Below are positions 15,667-28,918 of a stretch of 64,000 nt of DNA, piece after piece (positions within the stretch are counted from its first letter, which is position 1; every line of letters starts with the position of its first letter). The notes under the pieces were generated by a model. It worked only from the letters and a program-made list of their open reading frames with translations, was not told the DNA's origin and did not search any database. Location of the stretch: assembly GCA_023101725.1 (NCBI GenBank), contig JALJCO010001098.1, positions 1 to 64,000 of the forward strand. The letters are read 5' to 3'. The stretch comes from Atherinomorus stipes. Taxonomy: Eukaryota > Chordata > Actinopteri > Atheriniformes > Atherinidae. The position numbers were made by a program, and so were the translations under genes.

Positions 15667-17266
15667 CTGTAATACACAAACACAAGCAGCCAGTTTTAGT
15701 TCTGTCACATCATGTTTAACATCTAACTGGACCACAGAAGCCTTCAGGAATTACTGCAAGCTTCTCCACGCCAGCGCAATCTAATTCATAACGATAAGAC
15801 TTACTGGAAAGAAAAAGACGTAAAATACATTTTTTTTTTAATAAAAAGGAAGAAAGCTTCAAACATTAATTTGAATCTGTTAAGACAAATGTTTTCTGTT
15901 CAGTGCAGAACATGCGTGGCTGATTAAGCCAAAACACGGAGCTGAAGATCCAAACTCAGATAGAATCCCCTGGTGTGCTATGAAGAAATCAACACATCCT
16001 GATTAGATCTGGCATCATTAGAGCAGAAACCTGTCTCAAGTGCTCCACTTAAACTCCAATTTACACCGTTGCTATTTTAGCTTTAAGCTATTTTGGCTGC
16101 TGTTGTTCAGACCGATGCCGTGTCTGAGAGGAGAAGACAGGGAGAGGACTCATTACGCAAAGGAAAGGAAAGAATATGGCAGGAACTGTAACTTGTGTCA
16201 TGGGATATTCAGAATGGCCAGTGCCCTACATTACTTTGTGGAGATGTGTGTGTATGTGTGCAAGAGCATCTTAAAACAGACACAGCTGCTCACACAAGGA
16301 TATTTTCTTTTCACACTTTCTAACGCTACATGTATTTCGGTTTTCTTATATAAATTCAAGGTAGTGAGGCATCCCTCAGTTCCTTACTCGCGCAACAGAA
16401 GAGCAAATACCAGCAAAATAATGGACTACTTCAAGGTTGTAGTATTCCAATGACAACACAAAACAGAAAAGAAAGCCGTCCTACAAAAATTTGTTTGCTC
16501 TTCAACTTCAAAAATGCATTTGGATAACAATATCAGCATACAAGTAATAACAGAAAGCTTCATACGTTAAATGGACAGAGTCTATTTTAGTACAAATCTT
16601 TTCTACACACCAACCTAAATTTCTCTGATTTGTTTTACAGGGTGACAAAGTTTCATTTACAACTTCAATCTCTGTATAATTTGTGAATATTTACTAAAAG
16701 CTCAAATTCATGGTTGGGTTTGGTTCGATACTTTAATGTCATGGTTTAATATGCTTTTGACACAAAAAAGAAATTCCATTGCTTTTTGTAATGTGGCGTG
16801 AATATACACTCATATTTGTTGTGTCCCCACCGATGTAGTTAGGCATAACCGTATGTGGCACCTCCAACACACAGTTGTGCTACCAAAGTAGTTCCAAATG
16901 CCAGATCTGCATGCTGGTAGATGAGCGTTGATTTCGGGTTGCGGCCGTATGTTGCAACGTGCTAACATCTCAGAGCTTGTGTCACTAGCTTGGGTGAACG
17001 CTGTGGGAGGCGCTCAGTGGATCTTTGCTTGACAATAAAGCCTAGGCAGAGTAGTCGAACATAGATCCGTTGAGCTTACACAGAGCTTAATGTCAGAATA
17101 CAAGTTGACAAAATAAATTTAAAAAGTCTGTATTGTTCGACACAGTGCTACAGTATCAGTTCGGTTCAAAACGGTTTGATATCAATGTATTGTTGCACCT
17201 CTAAAATAAACAGGTACACACACAAACACACACGTACGCATGCACACACAGTTCTGCTTGAAAGTT
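15667..17266. other. 3' part of intron 1
   Basis: First 1.6 kb of the 19-kb intron seen from exon 2. Poly-A/T runs and ordinary AT-rich sequence; no supported exon. Open frames here have no family resemblance. Confidence 0.6.
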
Positions 17267-17455
17267 TATATATGCTCCCATTAAAGACAGGTGAAAAAAA
17301 AATCAGCTGTCAGTGAAATAAGTTGAAACTGAAGAAATAAAAAACAAAAATTTTAAGAAAATCATAACACTGATTTTGAATTGTGGTTCAACAGAAATAT
17401 TAAAAACAAAAAATAAAACAAGCAAATATATGAATTTGCATATACTGCATTCATA
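17267..17455. mobile_element. fragment of the 'CATACCCTC' MITE family (copy 2)
   Basis: CCCATTAAAGACAGGTG, AAATCAGCTGTCAGTGAAAT, AAAATCATAACACTGATTTT, GAATTGTGGTTCAACAG and ATAAAACAAGCAAAT follow the same order as in the full copy at 13660-13820. Only the left half is present. Confidence 0.8.
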
Positions 17456-17826
17456 GTGTTTATTTTTGGAAACACATGTATGTTATCCTGTACTTTTGGC
17501 CATCTGTCAGGAGGTGCACTGCTCCCTGGACAGTTGCATCCAGGAGACAGTCAGATTACAGCTGTTTACTATACTGACAGATTAACCCACTGAACGATAA
17601 TAATCCCTCTCAGCCTCTTTGCCTCAGCCATCACCGTAATCTCAGTCTCTAGCTCTACCTCTCTCCTTTATAATGCCACCATTTTTTTTTTCTAATACTA
17701 CTGTTGCTGTCTGTATCTTTACCGCATCTGCCAAGAATCAATATACTAAAGCAAAATGATTCTGATTGTAAATATTTCTCAAAACACAAGTTCCACATTA
17801 TGAGACTAAGCATGCACATAAAAAAC

Positions 17827-18587
17827 TAGGGATGTCCCGATCCAGCTTTTTGGTTCCCGATCCGCTATTTTATATGATTTATTCTGCCCATATAGATTCG
17901 ATACGATACGATATCTTCACGCTCCTGCGTCTTGCAGTGTAGCTCGGGTAGTGCCGTGCTTGAAACATAGTGGCGAGAAGGAAGTTTGTACCTTGGCTCC
18001 AAAAAGTCAATCAGACGATGAGAGCCTTTGTTTTCGATGACACACAGTGGTTGATCGTATAATGCGATATATTCCATTATTCTCTGAGTTGTTTTTATGG
18101 ACTTCTCGTAATTCCTAGATAGTTTCTCTTTTCTTTGAAATGCCTCCACCAGTGTTTGTTGCTGTAGTTTGGCAGGCTTCTTCTGGTAGATCCCGTTTTC
18201 GGTGGGGTGATTTAGTTGTAAATGACGAATTAAGTTTGTGGTGTTGAACTGAGCCTTAACGGTTCCTCCACGAGAAATGTCCACTTTACAGATTTTGCAT
18301 TTAGCTGTTGTGCTATCTCTGCTTTCAAATGAAAAGTATTTCCTTACTGCAGGAATGTTTCGTGCATCCACTCTACAGGGGCATTGCACTTTACTGCCGT
18401 AAAGCAAATGTGAAAAGTGGAACTTCCCCTGTCATGACTAGCAGAAAGGGAATAAAAGCTCAGTGTTTCATACCACCATAAAACTGGATCGGCCTGATCC
18501 AGTAACTAAATCTGATCCTACCAGATAGTGTCAAAATAGGTGTATTGGCGGCCAATACAGATACTGAGTATCTGTCGGGACATCCCA
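17827..18587 (-). mobile_element. hAT-like transposon, internally deleted
   Basis: Ends TAGGGATGTCCCGATCC and TGTCGGGACATCCCA are inverted copies; GGGATGTCCCGATC is the usual end of a common teleost hAT group. About 760 bp, far shorter than an autonomous hAT (2.5-5 kb). It still encodes the N-terminal BED finger of the transposase on the minus strand. Flanks are A-rich and no exact 8-bp duplication could be read. Confidence 0.8.
17865..18407 (-). pseudogene. hAT transposase N-terminal fragment with BED zinc finger
   Basis: An open frame of 180 codons. Residues about 20-70 read VRKYFSFESRDSTTAKCKIC, KVDISRGG, then FNTTNLIRHLQLNHPTE: the C-x2-C...H-x4-H spacing of a BED zinc finger. QQTLVEAF and KSIKTTQRIMEYIALYDQPL, CVIENKGSHRLIDFLEPRY follow, as in hAT (ZBED-like) transposases just before the RNase-H-like domain. 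After PSRHYVSS the frame runs into the terminal repeat; the DDE catalytic core and dimerisation region are missing. It could bind DNA as a truncated protein, but there is no sign that it is expressed. Confidence 0.85.
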
Positions 18588-18599
18588 AATAAAAACAAC

Positions 18600-21348
18600 T
18601 CCCATTAATGTCTAAATCTAACAAAATTATGGAGGGACCTTAGCTTGAAATGAGTGCTGCTTATAGTTCCCAAAACGATGTAAATTAATTTCAGCAGACC
18701 CTGATACTGAGACGTAATCAGTGCTCACAGTCACATAACAATTTTTGTCTGGGCCAGATCTACAAAACTATGAAGGCAATCAATGACACCTCCATAACCA
18801 TCTGTCTGAGTTAACTCCGTCCAACATCCATTAAAAGTAGGATTCACAAATCTGAGTGTGCACTGCACACACTGTTCTGACACAAACCTCTAAATGGATC
18901 CAGTCAGGAAGGAGAAAGATGTAATTTAACTGACCTTCCAGAGCACCTGAAGAGTAATTAAGTGGCAGAAGCATTCAAGAGGAATGACATTCAAGCTTTA
19001 CACTGGTTTCACACTGTGTATGTGAGCGCTACTTTTCTTTTTTTTTTTTTTTTTTGACGTTTTATTAACCCACATTTTCCACAATTTGAGACCACATACG
19101 TGCCATCTCTACATTTTTTTTCTTGGCAACATTCCCACACAGACCCAGAATGCACACATCACACATAAGTTTCAGGCAATTTGAATATGCTGGTTGAAAT
19201 TAAATTGAGTGCCAAATGTATGAATATGTATTGATGGTTTGAAGTACATTTCTTCTGGTGTCACTTGTCGTTGATCATACCTAAATCTTTTTGATATTTC
19301 CTGAATTTCTCTCTCTGCTGAACTGCACTGGTTGCTCTCTGTAAAGGGAGAAGCTGAAAAACCCGTGCAGATTTCTGGGCCATAAGTTCGATGCAGAGAT
19401 GCAGGACAGATTGGACATGCAGAACATTAGCAGTCTGCTGATAAACTGTATCCAGTCTGACCTGCTGTGTCCTTTGCTAAAAGTCAGTGTAAGATTGGAT
19501 CAGCCAGAGTTTAATCTGTGGGAATCACTGGCCAGCATGCAGGGACATTTTATTAGTGCATCCTACTTGAGTTAGCTTAAGAAATAGATCCTCAAATCAA
19601 AGAAAACAACCTGAACAACAAACCACTACAGTGGAGAAATGCTTTCACAGGCAGTATTGATAATAAAGATGCATCTTTTATTCCCAAACAGCAAAAACAG
19701 AATATGTTGAACAGCACATACAAATTTCAACATCAACTTCCAACTTCATTGGTCAAATATCAGCTGGCACTAACTCATCTGGTATTCAACCATGTTCAAT
19801 ATGTGGTATTTAGCCTATTTTTCAGCTAAATCTGATGATGTACTCGTGGTCAGAATGTCACAGCGCTGGCTTTAATTTCTGAATGGAGGATTTGACTGGT
19901 GGAGTAGTCCTCGGGTTGTACCACAGCGAGTGGATCATCGTACTGCACACAAAGAAATGGATTATCACACAGATCAGAGGACTGACCGACCTAGAAAATA
20001 CTGATGGACTGTGCGTCGCACAGACACACACAGAGGAAGAGGGGTCCTCCATCATCAGTGCCTCCACTCACCCACCCACTTTGTTTACATTCTCCTCCCT
20101 CTAGGCGGCCCATCTGTTTCTGTGCGCTGATCTACTCATCTGCCCTGAGGTTTAATCAAGAAAACAGTCTGGACTAAAAGCACCACAGTGTGTGTGAGAT
20201 GATCGTGTTTGAACTTGTGTTAAACACAGACAAGAAGCGTTGTATGAATACAGATTATTATGATTTTGTTCGGTAAAATCTTTACAGGGTGGAGACTTGA
20301 GAGGCTGTTGGGATGGATTGTGACAAAAACAAAACCTTCATATGCTGTTTTTCACCTTTAACTAGTCTCTCTTTCTCTCTCTCTCTCTCTCTCAGTTCAG
20401 AGTGAGACAGAAAATAGCATCATGTTACTGATGAAGACAGACACACATAATCAGCCCTTCGAAGGGTTGATTTTGTGGTTTCCTAGCAACACCCAATCCA
20501 TTGGCTCATCTTTGTAACTTAGGTTAACTGTGATGAAGGGATTGGAGCTTGTAAAAGATTGCAATGATGCCTTACAAAAAGAAAATAATGATGTTAACCA
20601 TAGATGGAAAATGAATTTTGCATGAGACATTTAACGTTTGTTGCAGTGCCGTCTTCTTTCTTTCTTGCACATATGAAAAGTAAACCGTAATTTATAAGAA
20701 AAATAAGAGTACAGTGCTGGGAGAGGCAAAAAAGGCCAAGGCAGGCTTAAAACAAGGACGAAAACAAACAACAGAAATGAGATATATTATGCATAGCAAT
20801 TAAACATAATTCATCCAGTATTGTCCATCATGTTTAGCAGCTTTTATGAAATTATTCTCTGCATAATCAGCTGCGGCAACTCCAGAGTTGCTCTTAGCAC
20901 AGATGACCGTAAGGAGGACTAAACTCTCCAGCACAGAGAAGACATGCAACATCTTGCTGCAAACACTGATGCCTTACACACACGTAGCTGGATTTTTGTA
21001 AAACGAATATCCTTTCTCCTCCATCTCCAAAAACAAAAAAAGACCACACCACCTCAATTTTAGAAGAGAAAACCATTCACACCTATGCACTCTGTTTCTG
21101 AGAGGGTCTGCTCCTTTACTGTGAGCTGCGCGATGACCTGGGAGAAGTGCTCCTTTTGATCCATTTTTATTTGATGTAAGACTGTGTATGGCAAAATAAT
21201 AAAATAGAGAAGAGAGATGTGATGATGGACGGATAGGAGGACTTGGCTGCTTCAACAGAGGGAAAGCTTTTGCAGGAGGAAAGAGGCTTTAATAAAAGAA
21301 ATAAAGCATGGATCTTTAGGAGCAAAGTTAATAATAAATAATAAAAGT
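18600..21348. other. intron 1 segment without recognised genes
   Basis: A poly-T run (19036-19055), a (CT)n run near 20366-20396 and unremarkable sequence. No exon with family resemblance. Confidence 0.55.
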
Positions 21349-22980
21349 AGAGCCCTATGAAATCCGTTTTATTTTTCTAAAATTCCATTTTAATTTTTCC
21401 TATTTTCAGTGTTTTCTCATTTTTAATTTTTGAGAATTCCTTTTTTTATCATTTTACATAAATCTAAAGGTTGAATATGGAATACGGACAGAACAGCGAC
21501 ATCACGTGTGTCTCGGTTGTAGTTGCAACGGCAGAAAAACAACTCCAGCCGCTGGGATGCCAGGCTCGCTGCCGATACGCAAGTGACCAACAGTCTGCAG
21601 CATGTTTAACAAGTAACGCAGATGAGTTTATAACCGACAGCTAACGTTAGCCATGTTAGCAAACAAGCTAGCTTACCGATCCAGGAGAAAAGTCGCCATT
21701 TCCGTGTTTTACTCCGTGGAAAACGTTTGTGGGTCCATTTAGTGAAGTCTTCACCTAAATTTACTCCAGCTTTTGCTCTTCTCAGGTCACTCTTCCTCAG
21801 AAACAGATAACATCTCCAGGGCTCTGAAGCAGCTGCTTCACTCGTTGTCTCTACGGTTTCCCCCTGTACCAGCCTGACTATGACCAAAATATTGTTTCCA
21901 CACAGAGATCGTATTTGGCAACCTGCAATGGCAGCGTGTATTGGCTTATAGACGTAAATAAAATGCCATTATCGAATCCGTAAAAATTTATTTCATAATT
22001 ATTTTTAGGCTAAATATAATTTTTCCGGGAAATGTTGTACTTTCATTCTGTACACCCCCAAACGACCTGTGGAGGTATTATTTTTGAAAAAATATAGCTT
22101 TTAATAAAAATGTTCCATATTCAACCTTAAACACAGTGTGTAAAACAATTAAATATAGCCAATTTATGCCGTTATAATTAAAAACTTGAATGCTTTCACG
22201 CTTTTAAACATACTTAAGGCAAAAACATGGCACTGGTTTAAACAAAAAAAATGGCAGTAGTAAATACTACATAATTCAGAACAGTGCTAATTCACAGATG
22301 GTGGTCCACACCATAGACCATGAGAAACATATGTCTGGGTTAGATCATCACCAGACACACAGGCTAATAATTGTGGGGAAACTGCTCTGTCCTGTATTCT
22401 GCTGCTTTGAAACCACGTCCATCCAGAGCAGAGTGGATGGAAGTAAGTCGATGAAAAGCAAAGTTGATCCGGACAATTTTAAAAATAAAACACTGTGCAG
22501 ATTCTGGATCAAGCTTTACTCTAAAACATCAGCATTATGTGCTAACCTACGGCACCAAGCCATCAGTGGAGAGAATCTCACTTTACACTACGTGACACCT
22601 GGATGATGGGACGTTCATAGGCTACAATTTAATTCACCAGTAGATGCACAACAACCATGTGATCAAACAAAGAACAAGCAAGTGGTACGCAGGTCAGTCT
22701 GGCTAAATAACCAGGAGGAGAGCTGGTGAAGCTTTCACCGCTCCACGGTGCTTCCTGGTGGAGCGGGGGGAGCACGCAAGGGGTGGGTGGGTGCACTCTG
22801 CAACCTGAGTGACCACCCCCCTTGGAGCATTTTTTCTGAGCAAAGCTTTCCCTTTTTATTAAGAAAAAAACACATTTTGGGAAATTGTTGCTCATTTCCG
22901 TGACATTCCGCGTTTATAATGAATTCCCTTTTTAATGTTCAATTCCGTGATTCCGTGGGTATGAAATTTTATAGGGCCCT
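21349..22980. mobile_element. hAT-like element with near-exact 8-bp target duplication
   Basis: Left end AGAGCCCTATGAAATCCG; right end ATGAAATTTTATAGGGCCCT (inverted). ATAAAAGT (21341-21348) and GTAAAAGT (22981-22988) differ at one base, consistent with an aged hAT duplication. Sub-terminal motifs such as GGTTGAATATGGAA and TTCCATATTCAACC (near 21470 and 22115) are also inverted. 1632 bp, with no complete transposase. A short minus-strand frame (21606-21887) has no recognised domain. Confidence 0.75.
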
Positions 22981-22988
22981 GTAAAAGT

Positions 22989-25307
22989 TGTCCGAACAGG
23001 CGGCTGGATGTGAGCGGGTCATCTGGCTGATGCCCCAGTTGATTGCCTGTCTCAAACAAAGTGAAAACTCAGCCTACAGCTTGTTCGTCTGAGCAGTAAA
23101 TGGTAAATACAGTTCGCACATGTGATGTCGGAGCATATTGTTGCAGGCAGTGATGTTTCACGATTTTTAATGTCCACAAGCAGATGCATTCACAGAGATA
23201 CAAGTAAATCTTCATTTTGGCCAGAGTTTTTGAGAGAACTGCTTCTAATGCCAAAAAAGTCTGCATACGTATGGATGACATGCCAAATCTTAGGAAAATA
23301 TCTTTGTTTTATGACATGCGCTACTACATGTAGACAAGGCCTCAGACTCCTAATCTTCCTCAAGAAATATGTCCCTTCCTGTAGACAGCCTCAGTGTTGC
23401 ATTTCCAGCCCCTTCTGTTCAGTTATGTGTAGTCTTTCACCATCTCCACCTCCTCTCCTGGGGTTCCTGATCCTCCAAAAACCAACAACCATCTTCTTTC
23501 CCTTGTTTATATATGAAATGTTGGGATTGTTCTAGGGTTGCACTATATATCGTTTGAGCATCGCACTCATAATGTACATGTGTGCAATAGTCACATCGCA
23601 GGTCCTGCAATGTAGCATCCAAATAACTTAATGTGTTCTCATCTAATTTTAAGGGTACCTGACACACATTACGCACCACGATCCATCAATTACCATTGTT
23701 CTTTATCAGTTTGACAAAGAACAAACCTTTTGGGGTAAAATGCGATTCATATTTGGACAATAAAACGAAACGTATACTCAGGTCCTAGCACAATAAAAAC
23801 AAGCAGTAAAAGATGACAATAAGACTAACTCAAATCGAGACAAAAACCATACTCGCAACACTCAGAGACGTAAGATCACAGGTTAATTGTCAATAATATA
23901 CTGTAGCTTAAAGTGAAAGTGTGTTAAGCAATACTACTCTCATCCTCTTTTTCACATCTTAATAAAGACAAAGAACACAAACATCCTTGAGATCCATAAT
24001 CAAGTCATCCCACACAAGCAGGAAGTGATGTTGAAGTGACATCAGTTTGCAAACCAGGAAGTGATTGCTGCATTGACAAGAGAGGGGAATCAATCAGATC
24101 AAAGAATGGTGATCAGTGATTTGCTGCAGTGCAGATCGATTCCATTACTCTCACCCTCACCCACAGATGGAAACTGGAAAGGGAGCCAAACTGAGAGTCA
24201 GTATTAATGAAACATTGACTGACTTCAACAATTACACAACTGACTCCATGACTCAGACAGCATACAGCATTGCATCTATAACAGCATATAATATCACATA
24301 CTGTGTGAGCTGAGGTCATATTGCTACAGCTGCTTGGTGGTGGCTACAAACCACAGACCATAAACCACAAAATTAGCACATCAGTTTTCAGCCACTAAGG
24401 TTCAACCTCAGCCCAAATAAATCAGTGAGAATCTCTTTGGGCTGTGTCTCTGTGTAAAAAACTGACTTACAAATCCCAAAACCTGCACTTTAGCCATGCA
24501 TTAGCCATGCAAATTAACCTACAGGACACCAAAGTACAGGCTTCACCATGAGATTGATCAGATTTCAACTCTCATGTATTTAATTCAGCTCAGCTATGTC
24601 TCCTCAGATTCAATGGTGGGATTTTATCTGCACATTCGGTAAAACTCAGGTTAAAGTCATCAACCACTTGTGAAAAATGTAGTTTTTGCTGCATCTCAAC
24701 ATCCCCCCCACTACTTTTGGGTCAAACTTCATCAGTTCCTAGTAAACAAAAACAAATGGTCCCAAAATGACTCTCTTACAGCTGCTGCAAAATATGGATT
24801 TTACCAAGACCATAAATGCTGCTGTAGTAGCAGCTGCCAGTGGAGACCCAACTTAAACTAATCAGAGCAAAGATGGTGTGCAGTGAAGAACTCAGTCAAT
24901 CGTGAATTTTACAGACTAAGCTGCAACAATACAGTTAAACTATTGGCATCAGTGGTATAAACTACTGTCTGCGGACTTTTGCCTCCACCAATCCAACACA
25001 GACACACCCTCGTATGCAAGGATGATGTATAATTTTTAGTTTAATCTGCAAACACTACACTTTACACTGCAGTAGTATGCTATGAATCCCACGGATGCCA
25101 CTTCCAAACTACTGCAATGAAAACTAAGCTTATGGCCGCTTCCATCACAATTGTTCCTCACTGATGTTATTTCTCAACTGTGATTCCTCAGTTTACATTT
25201 AATCCCTCCTCATTTACATCAACATAAAGACAACAGATGTTTAGATAAACAAAAAGCTTTGTAATCATAATCTACCTGCATCTCACATGCAAAGACTGTT
25301 ATGTAAT
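22989..25307. other. intron 1 segment
   Basis: No exon recognised. A block at 23536-23690 (GGGTTGCACTATATATCGTT, GAGCATCGCACTC) looks like a decayed hAT-type end. Confidence 0.5.
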
Positions 25308-26139
25308 AGACCTTTTTCACAAAAAAACGGAAGTATGTAATGGTTGGGAATCTTGTCTACCTGTGAGGGTTAGACTTCAGTCAAACATCAGAAATGAATC
25401 ACGTTTCCATTCGGGATTTTACATTTGAGCCCGTTTACTCGACTCTGCCTCGATCTGAAGAACCAGAAGTTTTGCCCGCATTGTTTCGATCGTGTGAACA
25501 ACGATGTATCGTTTTGTCATCTGCACGTGTTGAGCTGCTCCCGGGATTTTAAAGAGAGGGAGTTTATTTATATACCAAGCTTTAAATGTAAGTCAATCAC
25601 GTCTGAAACCGAATGTTTTTAGAGGAGGTTTTGCTAGCAATTATTTATCATTTCTGATATAAGAAAGCATCAGATTAGAATGAAATTTGCAGAGCCGCTC
25701 TGAAAACATTGACAGGAAATAAAACGTGACCATGCAGGTGTTATTAATGCATCCGGTACGTGCATAATATCCGCAAATTAACGTATTAATGTCCAAAGTT
25801 AACGCCTCTGCTGAAATAATGCTTTTTTTTTTTTTTTTTTTAAGATCACACATAAAGGTTTGGTCAAACTTCTCTGATCACTTTGATTTCAAAATTATTG
25901 CTTTTAAATGATCGTGAACAAAATAATGATCACAGATGGTAGAATATCGTTGGAACATGTTTAACTGCAAGAGATCGCAGGATATCGTAGTTCATTCTGA
26001 GTTTGTAATAAAATTAAACTATATTCTGTATGTTTGGTGGCTTTTATTTAACATGCTTCTGTTGTAGCTTTGAGTAACATACATGTATTATTTTAGTATA
26101 GCTGTGGGTTACCAATGTTTTCACGTATGTTATAATGAG

Positions 26140-26205
26140 AGGCTGAGACGAGGCAGTTCGGGTCCAGCAATCTGTTACTGGACCCGAACTGCCTCGTCTC
26201 AGCCT
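26140..26205. repeat. perfect 28-bp hairpin with 10-base loop
   Basis: Arms 26140-26167 and 26178-26205 are exact reverse complements (arm begins AGGCTGAGACGAGGCAGTTC and ends GGTCCAG); loop CAATCTGTTA. Pairing stops abruptly at both outer ends. Within the 25308-27357 element. Too short for a typical miRNA precursor and not a tRNA; may be a fold-back duplication. Confidence 0.95.
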
Positions 26206-26690
26206 AATCAATCCATGACTACAAAGCTGCATCATGCGCTGCTGTTCAACACAGTCCACCATGAAGATCCACAGATGACAGTGGCTGCGACTTCACACAA
26301 CACAGTTAAACTATCTCCATGCATGCAAGGACAAAAATACAAAACTCTTTTCTTCTACTTTAACACTGATAGATGAAAACAGTAACTCAGGTCTGAGGCA
26401 CTTGTTGAGGACATAATTTTATTTATTTATTCCATTTTATTTTTGCTCTCTGACTGTATCAAATGTTTACAGCAGGGATTGATGCAGTCACATCCAGTAT
26501 AACAGTCTGTGCTCACGGCTGTCGTGTCAAAATGACTCGGCGTTTTTTGACGCTTCGGTTTTTCCGTCCCTGTTAATGTCTATCATCGATGGATATTGAA
26601 AAGTCCTGAAAATGGATGTAGGACTGCTTCAGAGCAAAAGAAAAACAGCCTGGTGTGCTGCAGTAACTTGACTTTCCAGCTTGAGACACT

Positions 26691-27283
26691 AGCTGGGTTT
26701 ACATGGACCCAAATATACCGATTGCTTTCGGTTTAAAAGCTCTTTCGGAATGAAAATGATCCATGTAAACACCTCTTTCCGAATGAAAAGTGCTAAACCG
26801 AATGAATTTTCATTCGGTTTCAAGGGGGTAGAATATTCCTTTCCCCAAACCGAACGGGGTATCATGTAAACGCTGAATCGGAAAGTTGTGAGGTCTCTGA
26901 CAGCGCATGCTTCGACAAGACGTCAACGTGCAACGAGTGACGTTTCCTCACTTTGACAGATAGCTGTGAACAACGTAATTCCTTGGATAGCAACAGAAAG
27001 TTTGTTTTTAATTCAAATTCTGTCTCTACGCCTTTTTCTCTTCGTGCAGTAGGGGCACCTGACCACAACAACCATGATGATCAGTTTGTAGACCTTCGTC
27101 TCAAATGAATAACGTGATTTACATTATTTTGCGCATGTCAGACAGGATTATTCTGAATAAATGTTGGCGCATGTACACGCCAGATCCGAATGAATTAGTC
27201 TCCATGTAAACAGCTGCCCTAAAATCCTCAATCAGAATGATTTCATTCCAAAAGGGAAAAAAAGTCTCCATGTAAACGTGTCC
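26691..27283. mobile_element. MITE with TTTACATGGA ends
   Basis: Left GCTGGGTTTACATGGACCC and right TCTCCATGTAAACGTG are inverted. Inside, pairs such as CATGTAAACACCTCTTTCCG and CCGAATGA/TCATTCGG repeat on both strands. Probably a non-autonomous element nested in the 2-kb relic; target duplication not resolved. Confidence 0.6.
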
Positions 27284-27474
27284 ATTGTTGTCGGAAGCAA
27301 AGATCCTCGACCGTTGCATATTTCCGGTCAAAAAACAAGGAAGTGTGAAAAAGGTCCATTCTTGTGTCAAAAATGTCTGTTTACATTCACTTGACCAGTC
27401 AGCAGCACCGTGAGCTACAAACATTATGTAATATTATCACAAGTTTCTCATGTCAAACATGCTTACAGTTTGCT

Positions 27475-27552
27475 GTTGTTACATTGTTTTACATTGTCGA
27501 ATTTCCCTTCTGGGATAAATAAAGTATTTTTCATTTCATTTCATTTCATTTA
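27475..27552 (+). mobile_element. LINE/SINE 3' tail with (TCATT)n
   Basis: GAATTTCCCTTCTGGGATAA, ATAAAGTATTT followed by about four TCATT units. This is the stereotyped 3' end of many teleost retroposons. Confidence 0.65.
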
Positions 27553-28524
27553 AGTCAGACAACTTCTTTCTGCTGTTGCCTGGCAACCAGCTTGACTAAC
27601 TCTGTTCTTTATCAACTGGTAAACTAAAACCATTTGGTTCAAATACATTTTCATTTAAAACTGATTCAAACACTGACTCACTCATACAGAAAATACAGGG
27701 AGACAAACGTGCAGGACTATATAGTGCATCTCATGTATATATGGGGCTCATCGTGATAATTGAAAAACGCTTTAGGACATGACTGCTCTCATCTTTCAAT
27801 ACCATAAACTACATCACTGCTGTTGCAGCAGGAGAGCATTTTGCTTATGCATCAAGTGCATTTAACTTTTCCCAAAATAAATAAATAAAAATCCAAACAA
27901 ATAAAATAACCCACACCTGATCAAATTACATATTTACTGGGTTGGTGACTGTATGGCTGTACTTTTCATTGTGCATTGTAAAATACTTAAAAATCAATAT
28001 ATGGGGTACATAAAGCTACATTCAAACAGCAGGACAACTTTAAGCATAGTACCCAAAATTCCCGCTGTCTAAACCACATACAATATACAGTACTAGAGTA
28101 TCATCTGTGGTCAAATGTGGTTATTTATAGCTTCAATTAGATTCATTGGTTAAGTTGATAAGGTTAGTCTGATTGAAAGTTTCCAATCTTTATCAGTGGA
28201 ATCTGGTTCTGATAGTGGCTGATGGCTCACAGACACCAGACGTCATTATCTGTCAAGCATTTCCATTTGAGACTTTATCCAAATCATCTTTACAAATGTT
28301 TTTGCAGGTTCTGCGACCATCTCAAACAGTGACTCCACATAAATGATCAGGACCAGTGAGCAGATGGCTAATAAATATTTGAATTAATTTACAATTCAAC
28401 TAACAAATTCTCCTCAGTTAATCTCCAAGATATATTTATGGACATGCCATTTACCTATACTGAACAAATATGTTTAAATACCTACTGTGCGTCCAATAGA
28501 GACAACAATCAGTAACAATAGTTT

Positions 28525-28862
28525 AAATTTATATAACACTTCTCTGGTCACTCAGTGCTTTATACTGAATCCATCATTCATTCAGTCCACAAACATCCTG
28601 ATGGTGGAGAGCTACATGAGCAGCCTCAGCTGCCCTGGAGCAGATGGACAGAAATGTGGAAATGTGGCTGCTAATCCATGCCAACAGCCTCTCTGACCAC
28701 CACCAAACACTCACTCATAATCACATGTGAGCAACCTCAGAGGCAAGATGGGAGAAGTATCCAAGGACACAACAGACTGACTGGAAGTGGGACTTGAACT
28801 GCCAACCTTTTGGCCAGGTGCGGATGAACCGCTTGACAAACCTACCCAATGCTGCCCCAGTA
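28525..28862 (-). mobile_element. tRNA-derived SINE with conserved core and LINE-type tail
   Basis: On the minus strand the head reads GGGGCAGCATTGGGTAGG... then GGCAGTTCAAGTCCC, matching a tRNA pol III A-box region and B box. The core (TGAGTGAGTGTTTGGTGGTG, GTCAGAGAGGCTG) and the tail AAAGCACTGAGTGACCAGAG, AAGTGTTATATAAATTTAAA follow. The tail resembles the L2-type ending found in vertebrate V-SINE-like elements. About 340 bp, apparently full length. Confidence 0.8.
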
Positions 28863-28918
28863 TTGCCAGTCATTTATAGTTACTGACATTAAGACAGCAG
28901 TGTATACTGTAGTCACAC

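Larger units (their letters stand above)
25308..27357. mobile_element. 2-kb DNA transposon relic flanked by AT (ISL2EU-like)
   Basis: Left end AT|AGACCTTTTTCACA...CGGAAGT; right end AAGGAAGTGTGAAAAAGGTC, C|AT (inverted). An AT dinucleotide on both outer sides suits the AT target of ISL2EU-type (PIF/Harbinger-related) elements. Inside are a short open frame (25425-25622, cysteine- and histidine-containing, no known domain), a perfect hairpin (26140-26205) and a second element (26691-27283). No transposase or nuclease domain survives, so superfamily assignment rests on the ends alone. Confidence 0.65.

Noticed and set aside
28790..28862. Candidate tRNA gene on the minus strand
   Set aside because: Only A- and B-box similarity; no full cloverleaf, and it is continuous with a SINE core and tail.
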